64,000 nucleotides of DNA, taken from the NCBI GenBank assembly GCA_038049695.1, contig CP142453.1, positions 35,377,501 to 35,441,500 of the forward strand, written 5' to 3'. Positions 35,420 to 47,249 of this stretch are shown here, one piece after another. How positions within the stretch are numbered: the stretch's first letter is position 1; every line of letters begins with the position of its first letter. Under the pieces are notes generated by a model. That model had not been told where the DNA came from and ran no database searches. It was given only the letters and a program-made list of their open reading frames with translations. This DNA comes from Cinnamomum chago. Lineage: Eukaryota; Streptophyta; Magnoliopsida; Laurales; Lauraceae. The position numbers were made by a program, and so were the translations under genes.

Positions 35420-35575
35420 TTTTAGGATATTCTCTGCATGTTTAGTTTATGATCAGTGGTTATGGTTTGTGCAAGTGATTGAATTTGAATACACTAGTTT
35501 TAGGATATTCTCTGCATGTTTAATTTATGATCAGTGGTTATGGTTTGTGTCAGTGATTATTAAATTTGAATGATT
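35420..35575 (+). repeat. Tandem duplication (about 79 bp, two copies) behind the amidohydrolase gene
   Basis: TTTTAGGATATTCTCTGCAT occurs at about 35420 and 35498, each followed by ATTTATGATCAGTGG-like and GGTTTGTG sequence. It is probably in or just behind the 3' untranslated region. Confidence 0.8.
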
Positions 35576-35695
35576 TGATAAGGTTTGCATTGAATGATGC
35601 ACACTCATAGTACATGAGAATCTAGTCTAGGATGAACATGATTGAGATCTACACTACAGGTAGTTAGCTATGTTTGCGGAAATATGATTTTGTTA

Positions 35696-36431
35696 GGCCT
35701 TGTTTGGATCCTTAAAACTCATCTGCCCTTCGCCGACTTTAACAGTGACTCTGTTCACCCGTTGTTTGTTATAGCAGAGTTTCAGGGCTGTTTGGCATCA
35801 TTTTGGAAATGTTTCATTCTGAAAATGAACCAAAAGAAACTTATTTGACATGCATTTTGTGAGAGAGAAAATCTAGAGGTAGATACGAGGGAAATAGAGG
35901 GAAAAATTGTAGAAAGGGAGAGAAAATGCTTGCCAAACAAGTTCTTCATTCATTCTCAAAATGAAACATTCCCAAAATGATGCCAAATGGGCCCGGACAA
36001 AACTGGCACTTGCAAGCTATAATACCTAGATCCTTGTTCAAGCTCAACGTATCCATATCGGACCGATACGACACTTGTATTGGTAACTGATATTGCACCG
36101 ATACTTTTAGGGAACCAATTTAACAAATCTCACTTATAAAGTCATTTATTTCATATAATTCTTTTCATATTTTTACTTCTCACAATGAAAAATACTAGAA
36201 AGGGACGAAAACAATAATAATTTTATTGATTCAAAAGTGATCTAAAGAAAAAATTAGGATACTTGTATCCATATCCGTATTCTAGATTTTCAAAAGTGAT
36301 GAGTCGTATCTTCGATCCCCATATTAGTGCATGTATCTATGTCCATATACGGGTATCATAGCTTGCAGATAACCATCATTATGCATAGACATGAGTTACC
36401 TAGACGTGGTTTATGAGGACCAAATGAGCCC
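35696..36431. mobile_element. Tourist-like (PIF/Harbinger) element with two nested MITEs
   Basis: The ends GGCCTTGTTTGGATCC and, inverted, GGGCTCATTTGGTCC are flanked by TTA on both sides (35693-35695 and 36432-36434). Inside lies a roughly 209-bp MITE (35785-35993) with about 45-bp inverted ends (GGCTGTTTGGCATCATTTTGG type). At 36010-36368 is an element with ends GCAAGCTATAATACC and GGTATCATAGCTTGC. The latter joins the CTATGATRCCC family seen at 30337, 31863 and 49014. Confidence 0.6.
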
Positions 36432-36434
36432 TTA

Positions 36435-38223
36435 ATTTTCTTGAATTTACCCAAGAAATCCTGGGCTTGCAAAGGTGTTAATAAACTAGTATGCTACCCG
36501 AATGAATTAAGGGATTTAAGTGAGTTTATAGGCTTTATATTATTTGTGGATCATAGAAAATACACATTCTGTACGGGAGAGGCAAGAAAATGAAAATTCT
36601 GTATGGTAGATGGGCCTCAATGGATAGATAATCATTAGATGGGCCTCAATGGATAGACAATAATACATCCACCTTTACATTGTGTACATGAACCCACCAA
36701 AATTATGTTGTTGATCGTATCATTGAGTTGGACTCGTGTATGAGAGAGAGGGCATCAATTGGAAGGCATTTTTTGTGAATGTCATGTAAACAGAGGGGTG
36801 TCTTTCTAAATTCCCATTTAAGGGTGCTTTTTATTATTGTAAAAAAAAAAAAAAGAGTTTATTTGTAAATTTCTTTCCCCCCTATGTTTACATAGAAATT
36901 AAATACATATTGTGGTTAAAAATGAAGATCAAAAGTAAATTTTCAAAAAAGAGCATCAAATAACATCTTCTTTTTCTTTCTATTTATGAAAATCCACCCT
37001 TAACTTCATTTTTAACTACCCTTTGTATTCCTTTCCTTTTATTAGTTTTTTGGAAAGAGGAGTTTCATTAGGACAAGGGCAGATGCCAAACATACAACCA
37101 AGAGAACCAACAAGAAGGTACAAAATATCTTCTTTGATTATTGTATTCTTGCATAAATTTGCTTCCCACCAATGAACATTCATAAGGGCTCGCATTAAAT
37201 TGCTCCAATTAACCATGCATGACCATGAAAGAATGTCATATCTTTGAAGAGAGAGTCCACTTTGGTCACAATCTCCTGGAAAGACAAGTGTGTTGGAGAT
37301 TCAGGTCAGATTTCTAACCATAGAAAATCGGCCCTCTTCTTTTGTTTGGTTTTGTGCCCACTTTTGTTTGGCGGAAAAGAAGATGATGACAATTAATACA
37401 TAATACATAACTTTGGTTTATTCTAACTTAGATAATCACAATTAATACATAACTTTTCTAGAATTATCTTTCTTCTTTCCTTTCTTTATGTCCTTTCATT
37501 TCTTTTCTTCCATCATTCTAATCTTTCTTCCCCAAAGTCCGCTATGATTTTGTTCCTTTTTTTTAAATTATTTTTTTCATCCTTCCCTTCCTTTCTTTTT
37601 CTTCCATCATTCTAATATTTTTTCCACAAAATTTGTTTTGATTTTTTTTGTTTTTTTAGAATAAAAAACTATATTGATTAATTAATATTATAAGGAGGGG
37701 CCATCCATCAAAAGATCAGAGAGCCAAAAGGACAATAAATAGGATTTTCAGAACTTTGGGGGGCCATGGCCCTGCCAGCGCCTTCACCCCTTAATTCTGC
37801 CCCTGCGTCTAGCTTATCTTTGTATCATAGTCATTAGATGGCGACCACAACTATTGGAACACACTCTAATGCTTGGAGTAGGCCGACTTGGATCCCATTT
37901 GATACTAGCACCAAAAAATACTCCACCACATGAATCGCAACTCTTCCGTGGATGAGGAATGGACCAACCAACCACATGCCTTATACATATCACTAGTGCA
38001 TGTTTTTTTCCAATATGGAGCTTTTGGATATGGACCTAGACCATTATGTCAATAAGTTCCAAAAGGCAAAACATCGAGTACAAGTGGGGGTATTGTTTTC
38101 CACTGTGAGCTAACCATCTTATATCTTGGAGGCTATAGCAAGGATTTAAAGACATGGATTGACTCTAAATTTGATACTTCTTACAATCTAGATGGATCTT
38201 TTCATTACCCCTTAGTCCCCTAG
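36435..38223. other. Intergenic stretch without genes
   Basis: It is AT-rich with A- and T-runs. No coding frame of note and no clear element ends were found. Confidence 0.4.
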
Positions 38224-38579
38224 TAGGGGTGTAAAATGGGCCGAGCCCAGGCCGACCGGGGTTGGCTCAGTAGGGCCCAAGGGCCCTCCCTCCTAATTTT
38301 TTTTTAAATTCTTAAAACTTTTTAAATATTGAAAGAGATTTTATGGGGCCTAGGGCTTTTAGCTTGAAATAAAGTTGAAATTAATAAAAATAAATGCACA
38401 AACGAAAAATAAAGCTTTGAGTAAACTACGAAAAAAAAGACCATAGATGGCCACTAATCGAAAAACAGGCAACTACTCAATATTGCACGGAAGGGGTTCC
38501 CTGTGACCACTTTCGGGTTTTTTTATTTTTTATTTTTTATTAAAGATTTAAATGTGTGACGACGTCGCCGCTTAATATC

Positions 38580-38963
38580 TCATTTAAACGTGCGACGACG
38601 ACGTCGCTTAATCGTCTGAAACCCCATTTCCCTTTCTTCCTCCCGTCGTTTTCCCCCTTTCTCTGGCGGTTTCCTTTCCTCCTTTATTAGACTAGTGCGA
38701 ATGCTACAACCTACACGCTTGACATATCCGCTATAGAAAGACTCTGCAGCCTCATCAGAGTCAAACTCCATGCCTACATATGGATCGACACTTGCAGGTT
38801 GTTGAGATTCACTTGATGGCCTTCTGACAGGATTTCTTACATTTAGATCAGTCTCACCAACGTGAGCATTAGCATTACCGTATGAGGTGTTGTGTTCTAG
38901 TTCTACTTCCGACCGCATGTGAGGTTCTTTAGATGTGTTATCGTTTGCGGTGCATTCCATCAT
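38580..38963 (-). pseudogene. FAR1/FRS-like gene fragment fused to transposon TIR
   Basis: The frame is 127 aa. Residues about 61-91 (DPYVGMEFDSDEAAESFY followed by SGYVKRVGCSIRTS) match the start of the FAR1 DNA-binding domain of FAR1-related sequence proteins. The zinc-binding remainder of the domain is absent. From about 38690 down the frame runs into the element's own inverted repeat and ends in a basic, Arg/Lys-rich tail encoded by it. It is thus a captured 5' piece, including its acidic N-terminal part, and not a working gene. Confidence 0.7.
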
Positions 38964-39099
38964 GCACTACAGAAAAGACCTGTAAGATTGTGATACGATT
39001 AGAAGGTAGCAGAACCAAGTGTCTCTTTCTCGTTCTCGTTCTCGTTCTCGTTCTCATCACACAAGCATTCAAAAACAACATACTAATAACAGAAAGTCC

Positions 39100-39156
39100 A
39101 CTTGGACATACTGGGGGGGACCGATTCCTGGCCCGGTCCCCCCAATATGTCCAAGT
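39100..39156. repeat. Short strong hairpin inside the captured region
   Basis: Arms of about 23 bp (ACTTGGACATACTGGGGGG and, inverted, ACTTGGACATATTGGGGGG) enclose a 10-bp loop. There is one mismatch and one extra G. Confidence 0.85.
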
Positions 39157-39748
39157 AGCACCGTTGCACTAATAATTACAAAGAAAGGGGGAAAGGAAAC
39201 AAACAGAGAAAGGGGGAAAACGATGGGAAGAAGAAGAGGAAGATGGGGTTTCAGGTGATTAAGCGGCGATGTCATCACACGTTTAAATGGGATATTAAGC
39301 GATGACGTCGTCATACATTTAAATCTTTAATGAAAAAATCGGAAGTGGTCACAGGGAACCACTTCCGTGCAATATTGACTAGTGACATGTTTTTCGGTTA
39401 GTGGCAATCTAGGGTCCTTTTTTTGGTAATTTTCTCTAAAGCTTTACTTTTTTTTTTTTTGAAATAAAATAAATGCAAAAAAATTAATAAAAGAATTATT
39501 TTCTAAAAGGGGGCAGGTCTGTGCCGTGACGTGCCGCAGCTCAAGCGCCTTGGCACAGTACGACATGACAGTTGCTCTAGCCCTCTGGGTGTGCCGTGCC
39601 GTGCCTCAACCCCCTCATTTGCCGTGTCGGGCTGCCCAGCCCGATCAACGTGCTGGGTCGGGCAACAACACGTTGACCAGTGTGTCGGGCCGCAATTGAC
39701 ACCCCTAGACTCCATGGCCCAGGTAAGCTCGTTAGCACCGTGCTCAAC

Positions 39749-40832
39749 TAGGGTTGTAAACGGGTCGGTTCCGGTCCGGGTCCACTCTGGACCCGGACCC
39801 GGAACCGTTTGGTAAGAGGGGGAACCGGACCCGGATCAGAACCAGGAAACTGGTTCCAGAACCGGTTCCGATAATTTTAATAGGAACCGGAACCAGAACC
39901 GGAACCGTTTGCACCTGCTTCCAAACATGGCTCCTTTTATTAAAGGGGATCAGCAATACACGTTTTTGGTCTAAAGCCAAACAAACCCCAGAAATCCAGA
40001 ATAGTATTTTCAAAACAGGGGCAGTGAATAGCCTTATTAGAGAATAAAGAAAAATAACCCAAATTCTAAAAAAACAAAAAGAAAAAGAAAAAAAAAATGA
40101 ATGAAAGCACATTCCAATGTAAGATGGAACGAAACTGCATTGCCTATATCACCATCAGGGAGTATTCCAATGGCAGGAGACAAGGTCTCCCATACTTCAA
40201 GTTTCAGGGTTCGGAAAGACCAAGACAAAGTGCAGAAAAAAATGTTAATAAGAAGTGAATAAAAAGCAATAAATAGTGTTAGACTTAGATAGATGGATAA
40301 AATACAGGGGAGAAAAAGAGAAGATGATTCGATTCATATTCACTCTCACACAGATTGGGAAGAAAATGAGAGGGATTGATTGTACCTCACAGAGAAAGCC
40401 GGAGAGGGAGAAATGGACGGAGCCGGAGCGGAAGAAATGGACAGAGCCGGAGAGGGAGAGTTGATAGGTGTCGGAGCGAGAGAATGGGCTGTAGACGGAC
40501 AGATGAGAGAAGGTGACAGAAAACCCTAAGAAGTGAGGTTCTGTTCTCACTATTCACATGATCGCTATAGCCTTTTGGCTTTATAACATTGATATAGGGT
40601 AACAATAACAGGGGATACTAAAGTTAGGTTATAGTATATTGAGTCGGATCCCAGGTCCACAGATCTGAGCCGCTGTGGATCCGGACCCGGACCTGTTTAG
40701 GTAATGGTTCCGAAAAAAAGATCCGGAACCGGACTCGTTTCCTTATCAGGACCAAAATAAGGACACAGACCCGGAACCTAACGGGTCGATACCTTCGATT
40801 AATCGGAGAATCAGGACCCATTTAGAACCCTA
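39749..40832. mobile_element. Non-autonomous hAT element with 8-bp target duplication
   Basis: The left end is TAGGGTTGTAAACGGGTC and the right end, inverted, TAGGGTTCTAAATGGGTC. TGCTCAAC (39741-39748) and TGCTCAGC (40833-40840) flank it, an 8-bp duplication with one difference. Both subterminal regions are packed with GGAACCGGACCCGG-type motifs, as is usual for hAT elements. No transposase is inside. It ends 95 bp before the next gene's start codon. Confidence 0.85.
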
Positions 40833-40926
40833 TGCTCAGCTCACATGAATATATTCCCATTTAGCAAATGTCTTCGGATGGTTTTACCTTCTGCTTTCTC
40901 TAATTCTCTCACTCTCTCCGATAACA

Positions 40927-43900
40927 ATGTCAAGTGCGCTCGGCTTCTCTATCTCCGGTTCTTCTTCACGTTGGTTTTCCAACAAACACATACCATGTTC
41001 TTGTTGTTGTCTCCTCTCTCACCCAACCTCCAGACCCTCCTTCCTCTCTCTACGACAACCCAAGAAGCAAAGAAGCCTTCTCTGCTCCAGCTACCAAGTT
41101 GGTGATGGTTTTCCAGAAGTGGGTAATGCCACAATCCCACCAGGTCCTGGATTCGACCGAGGAGACCCTCAAGACGAGGATAAATGGGACTCTGCCAAGT
41201 ACGAAGCTCTTCTCAAAGGAGGCGAGCAAGTCACCTCTGTAATGGAGGAAATGATCAAGCTGGTAAGTGTTTTATTTTTCTTTTGTTTGTTCTCACAGGC
41301 ATTTTATCAAACACCACACAGTCACGAGACAAGATGGATGAGTCTATTGGGCAAAAGTGCAGAAAAAAGCACTTTTTTTTACACACATGACCTCGTGAAT
41401 TTGCACTGATTGACTAGCTATTATCCACCGCTGGATTGAACCATGATTAGGATGATTGGTTAGAGTGACAATGACATTCCCCCAATCCACATCATACCCC
41501 TCTTATCCCCCAGAAACAGGGCTGTAGATTTTAAAAGTAAATCAGTGTTTTTTAGCACTCTTCTTTTTTTTGAGCAAACCAAACTTGGATATCTGGGAAT
41601 GTATGTGCAATGTTCAATTGTTAATATGGAACAGAACAACTGTAATTTAGTTCATGTTGTGCTCACGTTACAGCTGTGAGTGGTTGGATATAAAGGGTGT
41701 TTCTTAAATTTCTTGGGGGCTCCACTATCACCTTAATTTGATGATCACAGCCATTTCATGAGGGGGGCATTCAAAATAGATGGCTAGAATAAGTTGGTCC
41801 AACACTTCATTTTTCATGTTTTGATTCAATGGATGTGATCATCAGCATCATATGATTAATGTTTTGAACTGGGGTTGGCTAAAAGAGACTTTGGGACACA
41901 GTCTATGGAATACCTTTCTATGGACCATTCACCATGGGTACTAGTGGCTGAAGTGGAACTAGCATGTGGGTTGTACTACAACTTTGGGACTTGATCATCT
42001 CTTTACAGTATATTTGCTGTTTTTTGGACCAGAATTCTGTACAGGTGCCTTTCTTCTTCTGTGGAACCCACTTTATATGGGGAAGTGGAACTATAATCTT
42101 CCCATTGAGTTATCCCAATCATCGGAAAGATAAGACTTTTAATTGCAGAACATGGGTCATCAACCATGTTATTGGATCCCTACAATTTTCAGATGGAGGA
42201 GCTCTTTCACTGCTGCTGTCCATCCATGACACCTGCCAGTTGGACAATATGTATCGTAAATGATGCACGGCCACTTAGTACCGAATGATTGTCCATGATA
42301 AATTGTAGATTCTGAACTCCAAAGATCCATCATACCTGCCTTTGAAGATCTTATATACACATGCATATGCACCAGTAGCTACACTTGTGGAATTCTACTA
42401 GTAGAAACCCAGGATCTAATGTGTTGTTCACCCCTGTTTTTGGTGCCCACTTGGATGTTTGAAAACTAGTGGGTTTGGGGATGGAAAAGTTCATTGTTAA
42501 TTTAGGTTGGGTTAAAAAATTAGCTTATATAGATTATATCTTAAACCTTGACTTAAGGGCCTCAAAGTCAACAACTTTTTAATTGTGCATATTTATTCTT
42601 CTTCGTTTTCTTTTCTTTCTTTCTTTCATTCTTTTTTTTTTCTTGGCTCAATGCACCTGTGAATTTGATTGTGCCAAACTGGGGTAAGTTCCAGTTCATG
42701 GGGCCATGAGTGTGAAGGGGTTGGACTTATCAATGGTTGGCACTTGTGCAATATAAAAATGGGGAACATGATAAATTTTATCAACTGGTTGATCTTAGTT
42801 TTGGCCATCTTATGTATATGCTTGTGAGGGAATATGCAGTTGGATGATATGGAAATGGATGAAACATCGGAGGCTGCAGCATTAAAAATAGTTGCTCAAG
42901 GAGTCATCGGGAAGAGGGTCGATGAGATGGAGGGCGGGTTTATGATGGCTCTTGATTACATGATACGACTTGCTGAAAAGGATAATGATGAACAGGTTTG
43001 GTGACACACTTTGAATGCCAACATTTCTAAATCCAAATGGCTATATCTATTATGCACTAGCTGTTCTATTCATAATTTTATCTGTGTATTTATATCATGT
43101 TCACCGTTAATCATTTGCTCTAGAGATTTTCCATGACAATGTTGTATTTCTTGTATTCTGATTTTGTATCATAGGACTTGTGTAATTCTTGGAATTTTAC
43201 TTACTATTATTTGATCAAGATAGGCGGACGAAAAATCGAAAAAGAATAAAGGCACCCAATTTCATTTAGACTACTTAGATGTTGTTGTCACTATATGAGA
43301 GCCAAGATACTGTGATACTTGTAGAGGCTGGTGAATCGTATTGTAAATGACACTATACTGTTATATTGGTATTTAACTAAGTCCTACTGTTTTAGGCTTG
43401 TCTGTAATTTTGGATTCCCAAAATATCTTCTCATTTTCTTCTCATATTGTAAAAGGATTCACTGTTAAAAGTCTTGTAATGTTTAAATATTAGCGGTGAT
43501 GTAGCAGTTACATCAATTTTTCCAGCTAGAACTTGAAAGGCATTACCGCAATAGATCAGATGCTAAGTTGCATGAGTATGGGTATGTGTCTCAGGATCCC
43601 TACTGGTACAAAATGTCTTGATGAAACAAATCTTAAAACTTAGGATATATGGATTTCACATAATGTTAAATGCATTTAACTAAATGCTTATTTTTAAATA
43701 AAAATAATGTAGAAAAGTAACACTAATAAAATAATGCACAAATCTTACGCTAAACATATATCAATATTATACCAAGAACTGAAAAGAAGAAAAGACATAA
43801 TTATATCTTATTAATTGAAAAATATTGTTTAAACTAGCATTGGAAGAATCTGTGAAGAATCCAACATGTTGTATCTAAGCGACTGGCACGTGTATGTGGC

Positions 43901-46900
43901 TAATTGCGAGGAATCCATGCAACATAGCTCAAATGTATAAAGTAGTCAATGTGTGAGATCTTGATAAATGAAAAACTAAATATTTGTTCCTTCTGATTTA
44001 TCAACACATATATTGAGGAGGAAGAGTAAGGGAAAAGATAAAGATTAACTTAGTTGGCCAAATTGGGAGACTCCTTATGAATCCCCAAAATTCAAATGTC
44101 TAATTCTGACCTAGTTCTGGAGCATGAATATAAATAAAACTTCAATCATAATTAAATTGGTGAAGCAAAACTGAAGAAATAACAATTCATTTTTGCTTAC
44201 CAGATGGCAGAGCTTTAGTGAGCGTTTTAAAACTTATCTATGATTCTCCATACCTTACTAGATATCAACATATAACAAAATTCATGCATTAATATAAGTA
44301 ATGTTCTTTCTAAGTCTGTAGAAATTTATAACATAAAGGAATCTAGTAGGCTAAGATCTCTTGGACTATCACTGATTATCGCATCCTCCGGCATAAATGT
44401 CGAATCCAACATTCCAACCACTCAACCCCCATAGGCCCTGTCATCATTAATTGGCTTTCCACTCCTGCTCTTGTTACCTAAAAAATTCCCATGCAAGGAT
44501 GAGTGCAGAGAGCTTAGCGGGGAAAAGAAAAAATCCTACATCTATTTCACATGTAGTCTTACATAGTAATCACAGGATATGCGAATTATAAAACTCCAGG
44601 ATTTCAATAATATGCGTTATTTATCACAATTCGTTAGCAGGCATAATGTGGCATATGGACAGAATTACACTGAAATCTAATCTCAACATGTTAGGAACAT
44701 AAATGAGTATCCTAAATATCTTGAAACTAAAATTACATATAGATGGCATACCACATCAGCTATATCCCCACCACGGAAGCGGATAACAGAAAAGAGAAGA
44801 ACATAATCGGTACCTCAGACATCCTAGTTGATTTAGACCCCCTAGGGGCCTGGGCCATCAGAATGGTACCCAGAAGTGACAATAGCCTCACTGAGTTAGA
44901 CTTCAACTAGTGAAGTCTCAGTAACAGCCATAACAAAATAGATGTCGCCAACGCCTTAGGTTATTTTCAGCTCAGTGGTGCCTTTAAATTAAAATAGTCC
45001 GTATGACTTAAGTTTCAGAATTTACATAAAGTGGTCTATTAATAAAGCGGGTTGAAATAAAGGGATAACTTGACACCACGTAGAACACCATATCTAGGCA
45101 CATCATTCCACACACCTGAAGTTTACTTCAATATATCCAATTCAGATATTCATAAATATGTATTTAAATAAATTATATATTTTTTTACACAATGGTGACC
45201 CAATCTTCAAAGGAAATCTAAACTCCAAGAGCCTACATAGAAGGAATTCACAGAATAGCTAAATAATGATGGATCTAAGGCAGATGTCCTTAGACCAGTT
45301 CTGTATCATGATCGGCCATAATGGATTCTTAGAATCCATTTGGTCAAGTCTCACCAGTCACCAGCCACATATTTGAGGTTTGCTTGGTGACCATGCCAAT
45401 TCCCACCATTATTTTCTTGATTTTTTGATCAATATATCACATAACTTTACACTCTAGAGATGATTTCTACATGAAACGGATACTGGAATCGATATTCAAC
45501 ATGAAACAAGGATAAAGATTATTCAAATAAATCAACCAGTGGCACATTATAAAATCTGAGATAAATCTCAGGCATTAAAACCCAAGAAGATCAGTACCCC
45601 ATTGTATTGTTCAACTCAGGCGAACCTTTACCCAATCTTTGAGTGGTTGGCCAAATCAGAGTCAAAGAATGACCTAAAATGTAAAGATCTATTACAAGAA
45701 ACAATGAGGGCTCCGGTCAATAGTACAATGAAGAACGAAGACCCACTGAACAAATGTTGGTCTAGCGAGTAGTTCAAACTTCAAACCGGCTGATGATGTC
45801 AAGTGCATAAGTAATGTCAAGCTGAGTGATATTAAGGTATATAAGACTCAACAACGAATCGGATCATCCAGAACAACGCCAACTGTAGGTTTCATTTTCT
45901 CATTGAGCTCAAGTGGTGTGTCAACAGTTTTGGCATTAGAGTGACCATCATGCTGAATGATTTCTTTGAAGTTTATCATTTGGGATTGAAGATGGCCCTT
46001 ATGGCCAAAAAATATGGGAGATGTTGATATTATTGTCTATGATGGTCATTTCATCGACATATAAAGGGAGTACTAGCACGTAGCCTCTTGATGAGTGTCA
46101 ATTAAACAGAGAATAATCATTATTAGTTGATGAAAGCCAAGATTGGAAATTGTAGTGGTGAATCTATCAAATGAGGCTTGTAGGGCTTGCTTAAGGCCAT
46201 ATAGAGCAGTTCATGTGACGTAATTGATGAGAAGTTGTAAAAGCACGGGAGGAAGGGTCATATAGTCATATAGATCTTCTCAAATAGAAATCCATTTAGA
46301 AAAGCATTCTTGAGATCAAGTTGATATAATGACCAATGAATGCATCTCCTCAAAAAAGTTCATATGACAACAAGAAAAGCATTCTTGTTGTTCCTCTACC
46401 TTTTAGGGCCCACTTGGATGCATGATGATCAGCGGGGATGGGGGATTAAGAAGTCTTCATGTGGATGATATAATGGCTGACCCAGAAATCACCCCGTCTA
46501 TGAACCTAACTGTTGATTGGCCCCAAAGTTTAATGGTTTTATTAGAGCATTGTTTTTCATGCTTCAAGCCAAATAGCCATTGGATTAGAATGGTCAGATC
46601 AGTGTAAATTGTGGGGGAGTGCCAATTCATAGGTGAGTGTCTGGGTTGGGTTGGGTCCTACTGTCTGGGCCAGGTTGGCAGGAAAAGAATTATAGATGTC
46701 CAGATTTTGTTCAATCCCTCATATCCTTTCTTGATCTTGTTGACGGGTTAAAAGTATAAGTCCTAAGTGCAGCCCATTAGCCAGTATTAGGTCCAATGTT
46801 GTTACAGGGGAGCCTGTCTTGGCGATCCTGCCAGGCCTTTTGGTAAACATTTTGAGTTAACTAGGTCAAGCCCATGGGCCAATAAACCTTACCCAGAACT

Positions 46901-47204
46901 GAGATAAAATGGGCTGGCTAAAGCCTAGCCTCGGAGATTCTTGTTCCATGATAACTCTAGCATATGATCAGCTTTGATTGGTTTGCAACTCTGCATTATT
47001 GTCAATGCTTAGACATTCTTGATGCTATGTTCATTTTCTTGGCTCTTATATGTTTATTTTTTCAGCGGAAGTCTGTCCTGGAGGTAATCAAGGAGGCAGT
47101 GTTGTCCCATCTTACCAAAAAGTGCCCCCCACATGTGAGGCTAAATTCTTTCAGTATGTTTTAAGAGCTGATAATAGTTCTGGACAGAAGGTTTTTCAAC
47201 CATG

Positions 47205-47249
<45 letters not shown>

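Larger units (their letters stand above)
38399..39468. mobile_element. Long-TIR MULE-like element with captured FAR1 fragment (Pack-MULE-like)
   Basis: Inverted repeats of about 260 bp (roughly 38410-38680 and 39190-39455) share CAATATTGCACGGAAG, TTCCCTGTGACCACTT, the ATTTAAACGTG block and GAAACCCCAT. The 9-bp ATAAATGCA at 38390-38398 and 39469-39477 is a good candidate target duplication, also suggested by the matching AT-rich flanks. The centre carries the start of a FAR1-like gene (see 38580-38963) and a short perfect-looking hairpin. Confidence 0.7.
38224..39708. mobile_element. hAT-like non-autonomous element, split by a nested element
   Basis: The left end TAGGGGTGTAAAATGGGCCG and the right end, inverted, TAGGGGTGTCAATTGCGGCC have the form of plant hAT termini, with GC-rich GGGCC-type subterminal sequence. 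The flanks (TCCCCTAG and GACTCCAT) do not give a good 8-bp duplication, so the ends could belong to two different insertions. The AT-rich interior is interrupted by 38399-39468. Confidence 0.5.

Noticed and set aside
39019-39258. Arg/Ser-rich frame around 39019-39258
   Set aside because: It overlaps the hairpin and the transposon inverted repeat; the composition is due to CGTTCT repeats and has no homology.
39503-40550. Several frames of 60-120 aa in the hAT elements
   Set aside because: They are low-complexity products of the GGACCCGG-type motifs and purine runs; none resembles a protein I know.
43000-45690. Gypsy-type element in intron 2 of the plastid-protein gene
   Set aside because: I could not find LTR borders or any coding block there, only AT-rich sequence.
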